Origin: Rhodanobacter thiooxydans LCS2
Lineage (GTDB): Bacteria > Pseudomonadota > Gammaproteobacteria > Xanthomonadales > Rhodanobacteraceae
Reading direction: 5' to 3'
Length of the DNA: 64,000 nt
Assembly (NCBI RefSeq): GCF_000264375.1
Contig: NZ_AJXW01000043.1
Span: 248,001 to 312,000, forward strand
A program made the position numbers and the translations under genes. Under the pieces are notes generated by a model. The model was not told where the DNA came from. It ran no database searches and saw only the letters and a program-made list of their open reading frames with translations. Below are positions 11,205 through 20,095 of this stretch, in pieces (position 1 is the first letter of the stretch; each line of letters starts with the position of its first letter).

Positions 11205-12070
11205 TGAGCGCGCTGTACCTGCGCCGCCGCATCACCAACGCGGTCGCAATGTCGCTGAGCATGCTGGCCACCCTGGTCGGCCTGGCCTTCCTGGCGTGGA
11301 TCCTGTGGGAAACCCTGCGTCAGGGCATCGGCGCACTGGACCTGAAGCTGTTCACCAAGGTCACCGCCTACGGCGAGGACGGCGGCCTGCTGAACTCGAT
11401 GGTCGGCAGCCTGATCATCAACTTCATCGGCATCGGCCTCGCCACGCCGATCGGCGTGCTGGCCGGCACCTGGCTGGCCGAGTACGCCAACCGCACCCGG
11501 CTGGGCGAATCGATCCGCTTCCTCAACGACATCCTGCTGTCGGCGCCGTCGATCGTGATGGGCCTGTTCGTCTACACCATCATCGTGCTGCCGAGCACCA
11601 CGCTCACCCACGGCTCGACCACGTTCTCCGGCTTCGCCGGCGGCGTGGCGCTGGCGTTGATCGCGCTGCCAGTGATCGTGCGCACCACCGACGAGATGCT
11701 GCGACTGGTGCCGTCCACGCTGCGCGAGGCGGCGCTGTCGCTGGGCGTGCCGCAGTGGAAGTTGACCTTGCAGATCCTGATCCGCGCCGCGCGCTCGGGC
11801 ATCATCACCGGCGTGCTGCTGGCCCTGGCGCGCATCAGCGGCGAGACCGCGCCGCTCTTGTTCACCGCGTTCGGCAACAATTACATGGCGTTCAATCCGA
11901 TGGACAAGATGTCCAGCCTCCCGCAGATCATCTACCAGTACGCCAACGACCCGGGCGACGCCATGCACGCCTTGGCCTGGGCCGGCGCGTTCGTGGTCAC
12001 CATGTTCGTGCTGCTGCTGAGCCTGGCCTCGCGCCTGATCCTTTCCCGCAACAAGGTGTCCCATGACTGA
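11204..12070 (+). CDS. pstA: phosphate ABC transporter permease PstA
   Basis: 288 aa, second permease of the Pst transporter. The ATG at 11204 overlaps the pstC stop and is preceded by AAGGAGGG, so the longer reading frame upstream is not used. Membrane segments alternate with conserved loops: [27 protein letters not shown], and the EAA loop [16 protein letters not shown] that contacts PstB. It ends eight bases inside pstB. Confidence 0.95.
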   Translation: MSALYLRRRITNAVAMSLSMLATLVGLAFLAWILWETLRQGIGALDLKLFTKVTAYGEDGGLLNSMVGSLIINFIGIGLATPIGVLAGTWLAEYANRTRLGESIRFLNDILLSAPSIVMGLFVYTIIVLPSTTLTHGSTTFSGFAGGVALALIALPVIVRTTDEMLRLVPSTLREAALSLGVPQWKLTLQILIRAARSGIITGVLLALARISGETAPLLFTAFGNNYMAFNPMDKMSSLPQIIYQYANDPGDAMHALAWAGAFVVTMFVLLLSLASRLILSRNKVSHD

Positions 12071-12872
12071 TTCCGCCCTCGCCACGAATCCCGCGCCGGT
12101 GGCGGCGGCAGCAGCCGTCGCGCCCAAGCTCATCGTGCGCGACCTGAACTTCTACTACGGCGGGTTCCAGGCGCTGAAAAGCATCAGCATGGACATTCCG
12201 GAGAAGCAGGTCACCGCGATCATCGGCCCGTCCGGCTGCGGCAAGTCGACCCTGCTGCGCATCTTCAATCGCATCTACGCGATCTACCCGAAGCAGGAGG
12301 CGAAAGGTTCGATCGAACTGGACGGCGAGAACGTCCTGGACCCCGGCTACTCGCTGAACCGCCTGCGCAGCAAGGTTGGCATGGTGTTTCAGAAGCCGGT
12401 ACCGTTCCCGATGACGATCTTCGAGAACGTCGCCTACGGCATCCGCCACCACGAGAAGCTGTCGAAGGCGGACATGGAAGGCCGCGTGGAACAGGCCATG
12501 CGCAGCGCCGCGCTGTGGGACGAGGTGAAGGACAAGCTCAAGCAGAACGCGCTCGGCCTGTCCGGCGGCCAGCAGCAGCGCCTGTGCATCGCCCGCGCGA
12601 TTGCGCTGCGGCCGGAAGTGCTGCTGCTGGACGAACCTACCTCGGCACTCGACCCGATCGCCACCAGCCGCATCGAGCAATTGGTGGAGGAGTTGAAAAG
12701 TCAGTTCACCATCGTCATCGTCACCCACAACATGCAGCAGGCGGCGCGCGTCTCCGACCTCACTGCATTCATGTACCTTGGCGAGCTGATCGAGTTCGAC
12801 CAGACCGAGAAGATCTTCACCAAACCGGGCAAGAAGCAGACCGAGGACTACATCACCGGGCGCTTCGGCTGA
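12063..12872 (+). CDS. pstB: phosphate ABC transporter ATP-binding protein PstB
   Basis: 269 aa cytoplasmic ATPase of the Pst importer. Walker A is GPSGCGKST, the ABC signature is LSGGQQQR, Walker B is [13 protein letters not shown] and the H-loop is VTHNMQQA. An Ala-rich N-terminal extension of about 20 residues precedes the ABC domain. It overlaps pstA by eight bases, showing coupled translation. A 165-base gap with a repeat element separates it from phoU. Confidence 0.97.
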   Translation: MTDSALATNPAPVAAAAAVAPKLIVRDLNFYYGGFQALKSISMDIPEKQVTAIIGPSGCGKSTLLRIFNRIYAIYPKQEAKGSIELDGENVLDPGYSLNRLRSKVGMVFQKPVPFPMTIFENVAYGIRHHEKLSKADMEGRVEQAMRSAALWDEVKDKLKQNALGLSGGQQQRLCIARAIALRPEVLLLDEPTSALDPIATSRIEQLVEELKSQFTIVIVTHNMQQAARVSDLTAFMYLGELIEFDQTEKIFTKPGKKQTEDYITGRFG

Positions 12873-12880
12873 TAAACAAC

Positions 12881-13018
12881 ACTCCTCTCCCGCGGCGACC
12901 ATGGGGAGTCCCTTTACGGGTGAGAGGGGTTGGGGTGAGGGTTCGGGCGGAGCATCAGCACCCCGCCCTGCCCGCACCCTCATCCGCCCTTCGGGCACCT
13001 TCTTCCCAGGGAGAAGGG
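12881..13018. repeat. intergenic repeat between pstB and phoU
   Basis: Two imperfect palindromes fill the gap. The first pairs CCTCTCCCG near 12883 with GGTGAGAGG near 12918. The second carries ACCCTCATCCGCCC and ACCTTCTTCCCAGGGAGAAG. The block AGTCCCTTTA inside the first is shared with the repeat at 40660-40750, so both belong to one dispersed family. Confidence 0.65.
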
Positions 13019-13037
13019 AACAAGACACGAGGCATAC

Positions 13038-13760
13038 ATGAACACCGGTACCGACCACATCATCAAGAGTTACGACAGCGAACTGACCCGGCTCACCGGC
13101 GAGATCGTGCGCATGGGCGAACTGGCAGTGACGCAGCTTGAAGCGGCCATCGACGTGCTCGAGCGGCGCGACGAGCGCGCCGCCCGGCGCGTGGTCGGCA
13201 ACGACGACGCGATCGACCAGCTGGAACAGGAAATCGGCCACGACGTGGTGCGCCTGCTGGCGCTGCGCGCGCCGATGGCCAGCGACCTGCGCAACGTATA
13301 CGCGGCGTTGCGGATTGCCTCGGACATCGAACGCATCGGCGACTACGCCGCCAACGTCGCCAAGCGCTCGATCCCGCTGTCGATGGTGGCGCCGGTGGCG
13401 CCGGTCGGCGGCCTGCACCAGTTGGCCACGCTGGCCGCAGCCGAAGTGCGGCAGGTACTGGTGGCCTACCGTGACCGCGACGCCGAGCGCGCCTACCAGG
13501 TGTGGAAGGACGACGTGGTGCTGGACGAGGCCTATACCGGCTACTTCCGCCAGCTGCTCACCTACATGATGGAAGACCCCCGCAACATCACGCCGTGCAC
13601 CCACCTGCTGTTCATGGCCAAGAACATCGAACGCATCGGCGACCACGCCACCAACATCGCCGAGAATGTGTGGTTCCAGGTCACCGGCGAGCCGCTGGAC
13701 AAGCAGCGCAGCAAACGCGATCTCACCTCGAGCCCGGAAACCACCAAGCTCGGCGAGTGA
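13038..13760 (+). CDS. phoU: phosphate signalling complex protein PhoU
   Basis: 240 aa, two three-helix PhoU repeats. PhoU links the Pst transporter to the PhoR sensor kinase and holds the Pho regulon off when phosphate is plentiful. Each repeat carries the metal-binding pattern E/D-x3-D: IASDIERIGDYAANVA in the first and KNIERIGDHATNIAENV in the second. The chosen ATG gives the usual length. It is the last gene of the pst-phoU block. Confidence 0.96.
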   Translation: MNTGTDHIIKSYDSELTRLTGEIVRMGELAVTQLEAAIDVLERRDERAARRVVGNDDAIDQLEQEIGHDVVRLLALRAPMASDLRNVYAALRIASDIERIGDYAANVAKRSIPLSMVAPVAPVGGLHQLATLAAAEVRQVLVAYRDRDAERAYQVWKDDVVLDEAYTGYFRQLLTYMMEDPRNITPCTHLLFMAKNIERIGDHATNIAENVWFQVTGEPLDKQRSKRDLTSSPETTKLGE

Positions 13761-13779
13761 CTGGAACGTACGCCGCTCG

Positions 13780-13853
13780 GTAGGGCGGGCACCGCCCGCC
13801 GGCTTTTGCAGTTGAATGATTTCCGCGAGAGCGGCGGGCAGTGCCCGCCCTAC
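13780..13853. repeat. inverted pair of GTAG-headed REP elements
   Basis: Two copies of a small palindrome face each other: GTAGGGCGGGCACCGCCCGC at 13780 and its inverse ending CCCGCCCTAC at 13853. Each copy folds as GGCGGGC-N3-GCCCGCC, and each starts with GTAG on its own strand. They lie between the converging phoU and sugE and could form a long hairpin that ends both transcripts. Confidence 0.75.
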
Positions 13854-13863
13854 TGTTCTTCAG

Positions 13864-14181
13864 CTAGCTGGCGGTGAGCTTGAGGCCGACGATGCCGACC
13901 ACGATCAGCGCCACGCACAGCAGCCGCGGCAGCGTGGCCGGGTCGCCGAACAGCATGATGCCCAGCACCACTGCGCCGACCGCGCCGATGCCGGTCCAGA
14001 TCGCATAGGCGGTGCCGATCGGCAGCGTCTTCACCGCCATCGCCAGCAGCACGATGCTGACCGCCATCGCCGCCAGCGTGCCGACCGTGGGCCACAACCG
14101 GGTAAAACCTTCGGTGTACTTGAGGCCGATGGCCCAGACCACTTCGAACAGGCCGGCCAGCAGCAGATAGATCCACGCCAT
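13864..14181 (-). CDS. sugE: SMR-family guanidinium exporter SugE (Gdx)
   Basis: 105 aa, four membrane segments. SugE/Gdx exports guanidinium in exchange for protons as a dual-topology dimer. The family signature is clear: [20 protein letters not shown] with the essential Glu13 in helix 1, [12 protein letters not shown], and [15 protein letters not shown]. The start follows GAGGA in the leader. The strongest functional evidence is the guanidine-II riboswitch directly upstream, which fits a guanidinium exporter rather than a broad multidrug pump. Confidence 0.95.
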   Translation of the reverse strand: MAWIYLLLAGLFEVVWAIGLKYTEGFTRLWPTVGTLAAMAVSIVLLAMAVKTLPIGTAYAIWTGIGAVGAVVLGIMLFGDPATLPRLLCVALIVVGIVGLKLTAS

Positions 14182-14201
14182 GTGGTGTTCCTCTGTGGGT
14201 G

Positions 14202-14248
14202 GCAGGGCCGTCCCCGCAATGGGAAAGCGCGCAGGGTCGTCCCTGCGC
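14202..14248 (-). promoter_or_regulatory. guanidine-II riboswitch (mini-ykkC) of sugE
   Basis: On the minus strand two hairpins are separated by 11 bases. The first is GCGCAGGG-ACGA-CCCTGCGC (14229-14248), with a perfect 8-bp stem. The second is GCGGGG-ACGG-CCCTGC (14202-14217), with one G-U pair. Both loops are ACGR, the diagnostic feature of the mini-ykkC class, which binds two guanidinium ions. The second hairpin ends about 20 bases before the sugE start, with the ribosome site (GAGGA) in between, so control of translation is likely. Confidence 0.9.
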
Positions 14249-14257
14249 ACGCCGCTG

Positions 14258-14527
14258 CTATGGCAACTCGCGAGCCTCGCGGCGGCGCTGGATGCCACGC
14301 ACGATGCCGTAGCTGCCGATCAGCAACCACGCCACCTGCATGATGAACGCCGCCAGATTGAAGTTGCCGAAGCCCAGCGACAGCATCACGCCGATCGCGC
14401 CCAGCACATTCATCAACTGGTAGGCCAGCCCACTACCCTGCAACTTGCGCTCCTGCAACAGGAAGAACGCCAGCAGCACCAGCGCCACGCCGAGATAGCC
14501 GGCCCAGTCGTACCAGAAAAAATTCAT
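14258..14527 (-). CDS. small membrane protein, CBU_0592-like family
   Basis: 89 aa with three hydrophobic segments. The pattern [39 protein letters not shown] and [14 protein letters not shown] matches a widespread, functionally unknown family of short inner-membrane proteins. The ATG overlaps the rlmB stop in an ATGA junction, so it is translated with rlmB. The sugE riboswitch starts just after its stop. Confidence 0.8.
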   Translation of the reverse strand: MNFFWYDWAGYLGVALVLLAFFLLQERKLQGSGLAYQLMNVLGAIGVMLSLGFGNFNLAAFIMQVAWLLIGSYGIVRGIQRRREARELP

Positions 14528-15270
14528 CGTTTCGCTCCGCGCTGGCGCAGGGCCTCGAACAATGCGACGCCAGTGGCGACGGAGACGTTGAGGCTCTCCA
14601 TCGTGCCCGGCATCGGGATCTTCGCCACGAAATCGCACAACTCGCGGGTGAGCCGGCGGATGCCCTCGCCTTCGCTGCCCAGCACCAGCGCCACCGGTCC
14701 CTTGAAGTCGACGCCGTAGACGGTGGTGTCGGTGTCGCCGGCCAGGCCGGTGATCCACACGCCGGCGTCCTTCAGTTCGCGCAACGTGCGCGCCAGGTTG
14801 GTCACCGCGATCAGCGGCACGCGGTCGGCACCGCCGGCCGAGGCTCGGCGCACCACCGGCGTCAATCCCACCGCGCGATCCTTCGGCACGATCACCGCGG
14901 TGACCTTCGCCGCCGCCGCGCTGCGCAGGCAGGCACCGAGGTTGTGCGGGTCGGTGACGCCGTCGAGCACCAGCACCAGCGCGTCACTGCCGTCGCGCTC
15001 CAGCAGGCCGGCCAGGTCATTTTCGTGTGCAGCCGGGGCCGCTTCATAACGCGCCACCACGCCCTGGTGACGCGCTTCGCCGGCAAGCTTGTCCAGCTCG
15101 TCGCGCGGACGATGCTGCACCGGGATCTTCAGCTTCTTCGCGCGCTCGGCCAGCTCCAGCACGCGGGCATTGCGCTGGCCGTTCTCGACCAGCACCTCGC
15201 GCACGCGCTCGGCGTCGTTGCTCAACGCGCCTTCCACCGGGTTGATCCCGACGATCCAGCTCTCGCTCAT
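14524..15270 (-). CDS. rlmB: 23S rRNA (guanosine(2251)-2'-O)-methyltransferase RlmB
   Basis: 248 aa SPOUT-class enzyme that methylates G2251 in the peptidyl-transferase P loop. The N-terminal substrate-binding domain (WIVGINPVEGAL...) is followed by the trefoil-knot catalytic domain with LDGVTDPHNLGACLRSA, LVLGSEGEGIRRL and the IPMPGTMESLNVSVATGVAL motif. It overlaps rnr upstream by four bases, and the rnr-rlmB pair is the E. coli order. Confidence 0.96.
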   Translation of the reverse strand: MSESWIVGINPVEGALSNDAERVREVLVENGQRNARVLELAERAKKLKIPVQHRPRDELDKLAGEARHQGVVARYEAAPAAHENDLAGLLERDGSDALVLVLDGVTDPHNLGACLRSAAAAKVTAVIVPKDRAVGLTPVVRRASAGGADRVPLIAVTNLARTLRELKDAGVWITGLAGDTDTTVYGVDFKGPVALVLGSEGEGIRRLTRELCDFVAKIPMPGTMESLNVSVATGVALFEALRQRGAKR

Positions 15271-17960
15271 GACTTGCCTTTCGGTTTCGATTTGCGGCCA
15301 GCGTGTTTCTTCGGTGTCTGCGGGGCGGCAGCGGGGACCGGCCCGCGTTTGGCGGAATCGCCTTTGCGCGGACGACGGTCGGATGGCGGCTCGACCTTGC
15401 GGCCCTGCTGCTGCCCGCCACCGGCTTGCTGGCGCGTTGCCGCCGCTGCACGCGACGGCGGATTATCACTCACCGCAGCCTTGCGCGGGGCCGGCGCCGG
15501 CGGCGCAGCGACCTCGACCTCCTTGCGACCAAACGCGCGACCGATCGCCTTGGCCGCCCTACCGAACATGCCCGGTGCCTTGGCCGTGGCGGCCTTCTTC
15601 GGCAGCGAGTAACGCTCGCCCGCGGCAGCATAGTCGTAGGCCTTGCCGCTGCCGGCCGGGGGCACGGCAGGCGTGCGCGGCGACACCAGCCGGAAGTCGA
15701 TCTTGCGGTCTTCCAGGCTGGCGCGCAGCACCTTGATCCGCACGTGGTCACCGAGGCGGAACTGCGCGCCCGTACGCTCGCCCTTCAGCAGCTTGCGGGT
15801 AGCGTCGAAGTGGTAGTAGTCGTTCATCAGCTGGCTGATGTGCACCAGGCCGGACACCTTCGACTCGTCCAGTTCCACGAACAGGCCGAACGAGGTGACG
15901 CCGGTGACCACGCCGTCGAATTCGCTGCCGATGTGCTTCTCCATCCACGCGCACTTGAAGCGCTCGTCCACGTCGCGCTCGGCTTCCTCGGCGCGGCGCT
16001 CGCGCTGGGAACAGTGGATCGCCATCGCCGCCATCTCGGCGGGCGTATAGGTGTAGTCGGACGGCTTGCCCCCGCTCAGCGCGTAGCGGATCGCGCGATG
16101 CACCAGCAGGTCGGGGTAGCGGCGGATCGGCGAGGTGAAATGCGCGTACGCCTGCAGCGCCAGGCCGAAGTGGCCGCGGTTGTCCGGCTGGTAGGCCGCC
16201 ATGCTCTGCGCGCGCAGCAGCACGCTCTGGATCAGCTCGCGCTCGGGACGATCCTGCACCATGCGCAGGATTTCGGCGAAGTCCGCCGGCGTCACCTCGT
16301 CCACCGGCGGCATGCGCAGCTTGAACTCGCGCAGGAACTGCTGCAGGTCCTCGTACTTCTCCGCCGGCGGCGGCTCGTGCGCGCGGAACAGCGCGGGAAT
16401 TTTCTTCTTGTCCAGGAACAGCGCCGCCTGCACGTTGGCGGCGATCATGCATTCCTCGATCAGCTTGTGCGCGTCGTTGCGCTCGGTGGCGCCCATCGAC
16501 TCGACCCCGCCGGTCTGGTCGAGGCGGAACTTCACCTCGGGTGTCTCGAAGTCGATCGCGCCGCGGCGCTTGCGCTGGCCCGCCATCGCCTTGTACAACG
16601 CGTGCAGGTGCTCCAGCTGCGGCAGCACGTCGGCCACTTCGTGGCGCGCGTCCGGTTCGCGCAGACCCACCGCCTGCCACACCTTGTCGTAGGTCAGCCG
16701 CGCATGCGACAGCATCACCGCGTCGTAGAACTTCGACTTGGTGACGTTGCCCTCGGCATCGACCAGCATCTCGCAGACCATGCACAGCCGCTCGACGCCC
16801 GGGTTCAGCGAACAGATGCCGTTGGACAGCGTCTCCGGCAGCATCGGCACCACGAAGCCGGGGAAGTAGGTGGAGGTGCTGCGCTCGAACGCTTCCTTGT
16901 CCAGCGCGTTGCTGACCTGCACGTAGTGCGAAACGTCGGCGATCGCCACGATCAGGCGCCAGCCGCCGCCACGCCTGGGTTCGGCGTATACCGCGTCGTC
17001 GAAGTCGCGCGCGTCGGCGCCGTCGATGGTCAGCAGCGGCAGCTTGCGCAGGTCGATGCGGCCCTCGCGCTCGGCGGCGGTCACCGCCGGTTCCACCTGC
17101 GCCGCGTCGCGCAGCACCTCGGCCGGCCATTCGTGCGGCAGGTCGTGGCTGGCAATCGCCATCTCCACCACCAGCGACGGCTGCAGGCGCTCGCCCAGCA
17201 CCGTGCGGATCTCGCCAATCGGGCCGCGCTGCAGGGTCGGCGGATCGGTGATCTCGGCCACCACGATCTGGCCGGAACGCGCGCCCAGCTCGCGGCCGGG
17301 CTTGATCATCACGTCCTGGTTCAGGCGGCGATCGTCCGGCGTCACCAGGGTCACGCCGTTGTCGATCACCACCCGGCCAACCAAGCGCGGCGAACGACGC
17401 TGCAGCACCTCGGCGATCGCGCCCTGCCGGCGGCCACGGCGGTCGATGCCGACCACGCTGGCCAGCACGCGGTCGCCGTGCATCACCGCGCGCATCTGCT
17501 GTGGCGACAGGTACAGGTCGTCGCCGCCCTCGTCCGGGCGCAGGAAACCGTAGCCCTCGGCATTGGCCAGCACCACGCCGGCGATCAGGTCGAGCTTCTG
17601 CGTGGGCGCGTAGCCGCCGCGCCGGCCGAGCAGCAGCTGGCCGTCGCGCACCATCGCGGCAAGCCGCTTGCGCAGCGCCTCGAGGTCGGTTTCATCGTGG
17701 ATATCCAGCGCCTCGGCGATGCGCGCCTCGGTCAGCAACTCGCCGCGCTGTTCGAGCAGGGCGAGGATCGCCTCGCGGCTGGGAATCGGGCGCGCATAAC
17801 GCTGTGCCTCACGCTCGGCATGGGGATCGCGCACGGCGCCTGCGGCAGCCTTGTTGCGCTTGTCGGGTGCAGTGGCGGCCCGCGGCGCCTGTTTGGCGGG
17901 TTTCTTTGCGGCACGCGAGTCCTGGGGATGGCCGGAACGGGGGGGAGTTTTTCTGGTCAC
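15267..17960 (-). CDS. rnr: ribonuclease R
   Basis: 897 aa processive 3'-5' exoribonuclease that degrades structured RNA. In order: a basic N-terminal tail, a helix-turn-helix-like segment, cold-shock domains, the RNB catalytic domain (LLTIDGADARDFDDAVYAE with the metal-binding aspartates), an S1 domain near 720 (FDGVVTGVTSFGLFVELD) and a long Lys/Arg/Ala-rich tail of about 110 residues. The start is GTG, six bases after AAGGA. The tail is longer than in E. coli (813 aa total), typical for this order. Confidence 0.97.
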   Translation of the reverse strand: MTRKTPPRSGHPQDSRAAKKPAKQAPRAATAPDKRNKAAAGAVRDPHAEREAQRYARPIPSREAILALLEQRGELLTEARIAEALDIHDETDLEALRKRLAAMVRDGQLLLGRRGGYAPTQKLDLIAGVVLANAEGYGFLRPDEGGDDLYLSPQQMRAVMHGDRVLASVVGIDRRGRRQGAIAEVLQRRSPRLVGRVVIDNGVTLVTPDDRRLNQDVMIKPGRELGARSGQIVVAEITDPPTLQRGPIGEIRTVLGERLQPSLVVEMAIASHDLPHEWPAEVLRDAAQVEPAVTAAEREGRIDLRKLPLLTIDGADARDFDDAVYAEPRRGGGWRLIVAIADVSHYVQVSNALDKEAFERSTSTYFPGFVVPMLPETLSNGICSLNPGVERLCMVCEMLVDAEGNVTKSKFYDAVMLSHARLTYDKVWQAVGLREPDARHEVADVLPQLEHLHALYKAMAGQRKRRGAIDFETPEVKFRLDQTGGVESMGATERNDAHKLIEECMIAANVQAALFLDKKKIPALFRAHEPPPAEKYEDLQQFLREFKLRMPPVDEVTPADFAEILRMVQDRPERELIQSVLLRAQSMAAYQPDNRGHFGLALQAYAHFTSPIRRYPDLLVHRAIRYALSGGKPSDYTYTPAEMAAMAIHCSQRERRAEEAERDVDERFKCAWMEKHIGSEFDGVVTGVTSFGLFVELDESKVSGLVHISQLMNDYYHFDATRKLLKGERTGAQFRLGDHVRIKVLRASLEDRKIDFRLVSPRTPAVPPAGSGKAYDYAAAGERYSLPKKAATAKAPGMFGRAAKAIGRAFGRKEVEVAAPPAPAPRKAAVSDNPPSRAAAATRQQAGGGQQQGRKVEPPSDRRPRKGDSAKRGPVPAAAPQTPKKHAGRKSKPKGKS

Positions 17961-18025
17961 TCAAGGTCCTTGTGATGTTTGCGCCGCGGAGAATGCCACG
18001 TCGCAGCGAATGGATGTGAAAAGTG

Positions 18026-18054
18026 TTGACAAGCCGCCGGCAGATGCCTAAATT
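18026..18054 (+). promoter_or_regulatory. sigma-70 promoter of tRNA-Leu
   Basis: A perfect TTGACA (18026-18031) and TAAATT (18049-18054) are spaced 17 bases apart. They are followed by a GC-rich ACGCGG stretch, as is usual for stringently controlled stable-RNA promoters. The tRNA begins 38 bases downstream. Confidence 0.8.
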
Positions 18055-18091
18055 ACGCGGCTCACGCAGCTCACCGAGCGGCGTGACACCT

Positions 18092-18178
18092 GCCCAGGTG
18101 GCGGAATTGGTAGACGCACTAGCTTCAGGTGCTAGCGGGGGCAACTCCGTGGAGGTTCGAGTCCTCTCCTGGGCACCA
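18092..18178 (+). tRNA. tRNA-Leu (anticodon CAG)
   Basis: An 87-base class II tRNA with encoded CCA. The acceptor GCCCAGG pairs with CCTGGGC. The D arm has GGCGGAATTGGTAGACGC and the anticodon stem CTAGC/GCTAG holds the loop TTCAGGT, giving CAG. A long variable arm follows, then the T loop GGTTCGAGTCC. It has its own promoter and terminator, so it is a single-gene transcript. Confidence 0.97.
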
Positions 18179-18185
18179 ATTGTAA

Positions 18186-18220
18186 ACGAAGGCCGCCTCT
18201 CAAGGCGGCTTTCGTCTTTT
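18186..18220 (+). terminator. intrinsic terminator of tRNA-Leu
   Basis: A 13-bp stem with one G-U pair, 18186-18198 with 18203-18215, has a CTCA loop and ends in CTTTT. It starts eight bases after the tRNA CCA. Confidence 0.85.
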
Positions 18221-18306
18221 CAGGGTTCAGGAAAAGACGAAAGCAACGCGCCGATCTTCTCGTCGCCAGCCGATGATCGACGCGCTACTCTCGCGCACAA
18301 GCACGT

Positions 18307-19173
18307 TTAGTCCGCACGGGTCGCATCGCGAACGCCGCGTATCAACCCGGTCACATGCGGATCGGGCTTACCCGAAGCACTCCACACCGTGTACACGTCG
18401 TTGGGACATTTTCTGACGGTCTGCCGAGTCTCGATATCCTTGACGTGCGTAGGGCCGAGACAGGAGCTAGGCACGATCGCCACCCCATGGCCGGCCGCGA
18501 CCCAGCGCACCACCTCCTCCATCTCTTCCATGTGCGCCACGCTGCGATAAGGCGGCGGCGGCCGATCGAAGCAGCGCTGATACCAGCGGGCGATGAGGTA
18601 GTCGCATTCCTCATAGGTCACGAACGCGCTTTCGTCCCACGGCGCCGGCGCGCGCGAGCGGACATGGCCCCGCGCGCGGATCATCACGTATTCCTCGCGA
18701 TGGACTGCCCGATAGGCAAGCCCGGCCATGACCGGCTTGAAATGGACGAAGCCCAGGTTCACCGCGCCTCCCAGCAGGCGATGAAAAACATCGATGGCCA
18801 CAGGAAAACTGAGCTCGACCTGCACACCCTCGGCGGCGAGCGCCAGCAGATGTGGCACCAGGATGTTGCGCCCGAACACGCTGACCGCCGCGATACGCAA
18901 CCGCAGTGCGTCCGGCTGCGCCTGCTGGAGTTCGGCCCGCAGCTGACGGTACTCGGAGAAATGCCGGTCGCAGAAATCGCGCATGCGCCGCCCGGCCGGC
19001 GTCAGCACCAGGCGTCGGCCCTGGCGCTCGAACAGGGCGACCCCGAGCGACTGCTCCAGTTGCCCCAGCTGATAACTCAGCGTGGATTGACTGAGATGCA
19101 ACGCCATCGCGGCGGCGGACATGGTCTGCGCCTGGCAGATGGCGTGGAATACGCGCAAATAGCGGTCGTCCAT
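18307..19173 (-). CDS. LysR-family transcriptional regulator
   Basis: 288 aa. The N-terminal winged helix-turn-helix (residues 1-60) shows AMALHLSQSTLSYQLGQLEQ and LFERQGRRLVLTPAG, the standard LysR pattern. It is followed by a periplasmic-binding-like effector domain (LRIAAVSVFGRNILVPHLL). It is divergent from the gene at 19275, the usual arrangement for a LysR protein and its target. A TCGAA-TTT-TTCGA palindrome lies between them. The effector is unknown. Confidence 0.9.
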   Translation of the reverse strand: MDDRYLRVFHAICQAQTMSAAAMALHLSQSTLSYQLGQLEQSLGVALFERQGRRLVLTPAGRRMRDFCDRHFSEYRQLRAELQQAQPDALRLRIAAVSVFGRNILVPHLLALAAEGVQVELSFPVAIDVFHRLLGGAVNLGFVHFKPVMAGLAYRAVHREEYVMIRARGHVRSRAPAPWDESAFVTYEECDYLIARWYQRCFDRPPPPYRSVAHMEEMEEVVRWVAAGHGVAIVPSSCLGPTHVKDIETRQTVRKCPNDVYTVWSASGKPDPHVTGLIRGVRDATRAD

Positions 19174-19185
19174 CGTTGCCTCTTA

Positions 19186-19198
19186 TCGAATTTTTCGA
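19186..19198. promoter_or_regulatory. candidate LysR operator palindrome
   Basis: TCGAA and TTCGA are separated by three T's in an AT-rich patch, 13 bases from the LysR start and 77 bases before the divergent gene. Size and place suit autoregulation; the short arms keep confidence low. Confidence 0.4.
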
Positions 19199-19274
19199 AA
19201 TGAATGTAACAAATATTGAATTGGACCCGATGTCGTGGAGACCGCATGCTTTTGCCACCCACTGGAGAACGTCC

Positions 19275-20063
19275 ATGTTCAAGCTGCTCGCCCTCCTGGC
19301 TATTACCTTGATCCGGCCCCTCGATGCCACGGCCGCCGACATCTCTCATATCCGGGCGATGGCCGCCACGTATGTGCAAGCGCTAGAAAGCGCCCGGCCG
19401 GAACCGCTGAAGCAGGTCTTCCACGGCTCGGCGAACCTGTTCTGGGTGGACGCCAACGGGCGACTGCAATCACGGACCCAGCCGGAATGGCGCCACGCCA
19501 TCGAGCAGCAGGGAGCACAGCACGCCTTCTCGCGCGCCATCGAGGACCTGCAGGTGGATCACGACGTGGCCATGGTCAAGCTGCGCAGCGACCTCCCCGA
19601 CCGTGTCTTTACCGATTACCTGCTGCTCTTGCACGCGGAAGGTCGCTGGCGCGTCGTCAACAAGACTTTTTCGATCGCCATGAAGGGCGACCATCCGCCG
19701 GCCACTCCAGCGAACGACCTCTCCGAGATCTGCACCGTACTGCAACGCAAGATCGACGCCAGCGTCGACAGCGACGGCGGACTGTTGACCATCACCCATC
19801 ATCCGCGTGCGGTCTATTACACCCTGGTCGACGGGCAGATGAGCGCCAACTCCATCGCCGAAGCCATCGGCCGCTACGAGGCGCGACGCCCAACCCACCC
19901 CAAGGGGCCGAACTGGCGCATCGCGTCGGTGGACCAGGCTGGCACCGCGGCTATGGCGAAACTCGATGCCACGCTGGGCGAGGCGCGCTACGTCGATTTC
20001 ATCAACTTGCTGAAGATCGACGGACGCTGGCAGATCATCAGCGCGGTCTGGGCTGATGGCTGA
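19275..20063 (+). CDS. secreted tandem lumazine-binding-like (NTF2-fold) protein
   Basis: 262 aa. A signal peptide (MFKLLALLAITLIRPLDATA) is followed by two NTF2-like domains of the putative lumazine-binding type: about 24-135 (YVQALESARPEPLKQVFH ... DYLLLLHAEGRWRVVNKTF) and about 140-262 (LLKIDGRWQIISAVWAD at the end). Both halves share the pattern of a conserved FxDxLLL strand followed by GRWxIxxxxW. The start is set by GGAG seven bases upstream of the ATG. Its function is unknown. The divergent LysR gene is its likely regulator. Confidence 0.7.
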   Translation: MFKLLALLAITLIRPLDATAADISHIRAMAATYVQALESARPEPLKQVFHGSANLFWVDANGRLQSRTQPEWRHAIEQQGAQHAFSRAIEDLQVDHDVAMVKLRSDLPDRVFTDYLLLLHAEGRWRVVNKTFSIAMKGDHPPATPANDLSEICTVLQRKIDASVDSDGGLLTITHHPRAVYYTLVDGQMSANSIAEAIGRYEARRPTHPKGPNWRIASVDQAGTAAMAKLDATLGEARYVDFINLLKIDGRWQIISAVWADG

Positions 20064-20095
20064 GGCGGGAAGTGGCGGGAATCAGGCGCACGGTG

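Noticed and set aside
15303-17975. An 890-codon plus-strand frame opposite rnr
   Set aside because: Composition (His, Arg, Gln, Ala, Val repeats) is that of an antisense shadow; RNase R on the other strand has all its motifs.
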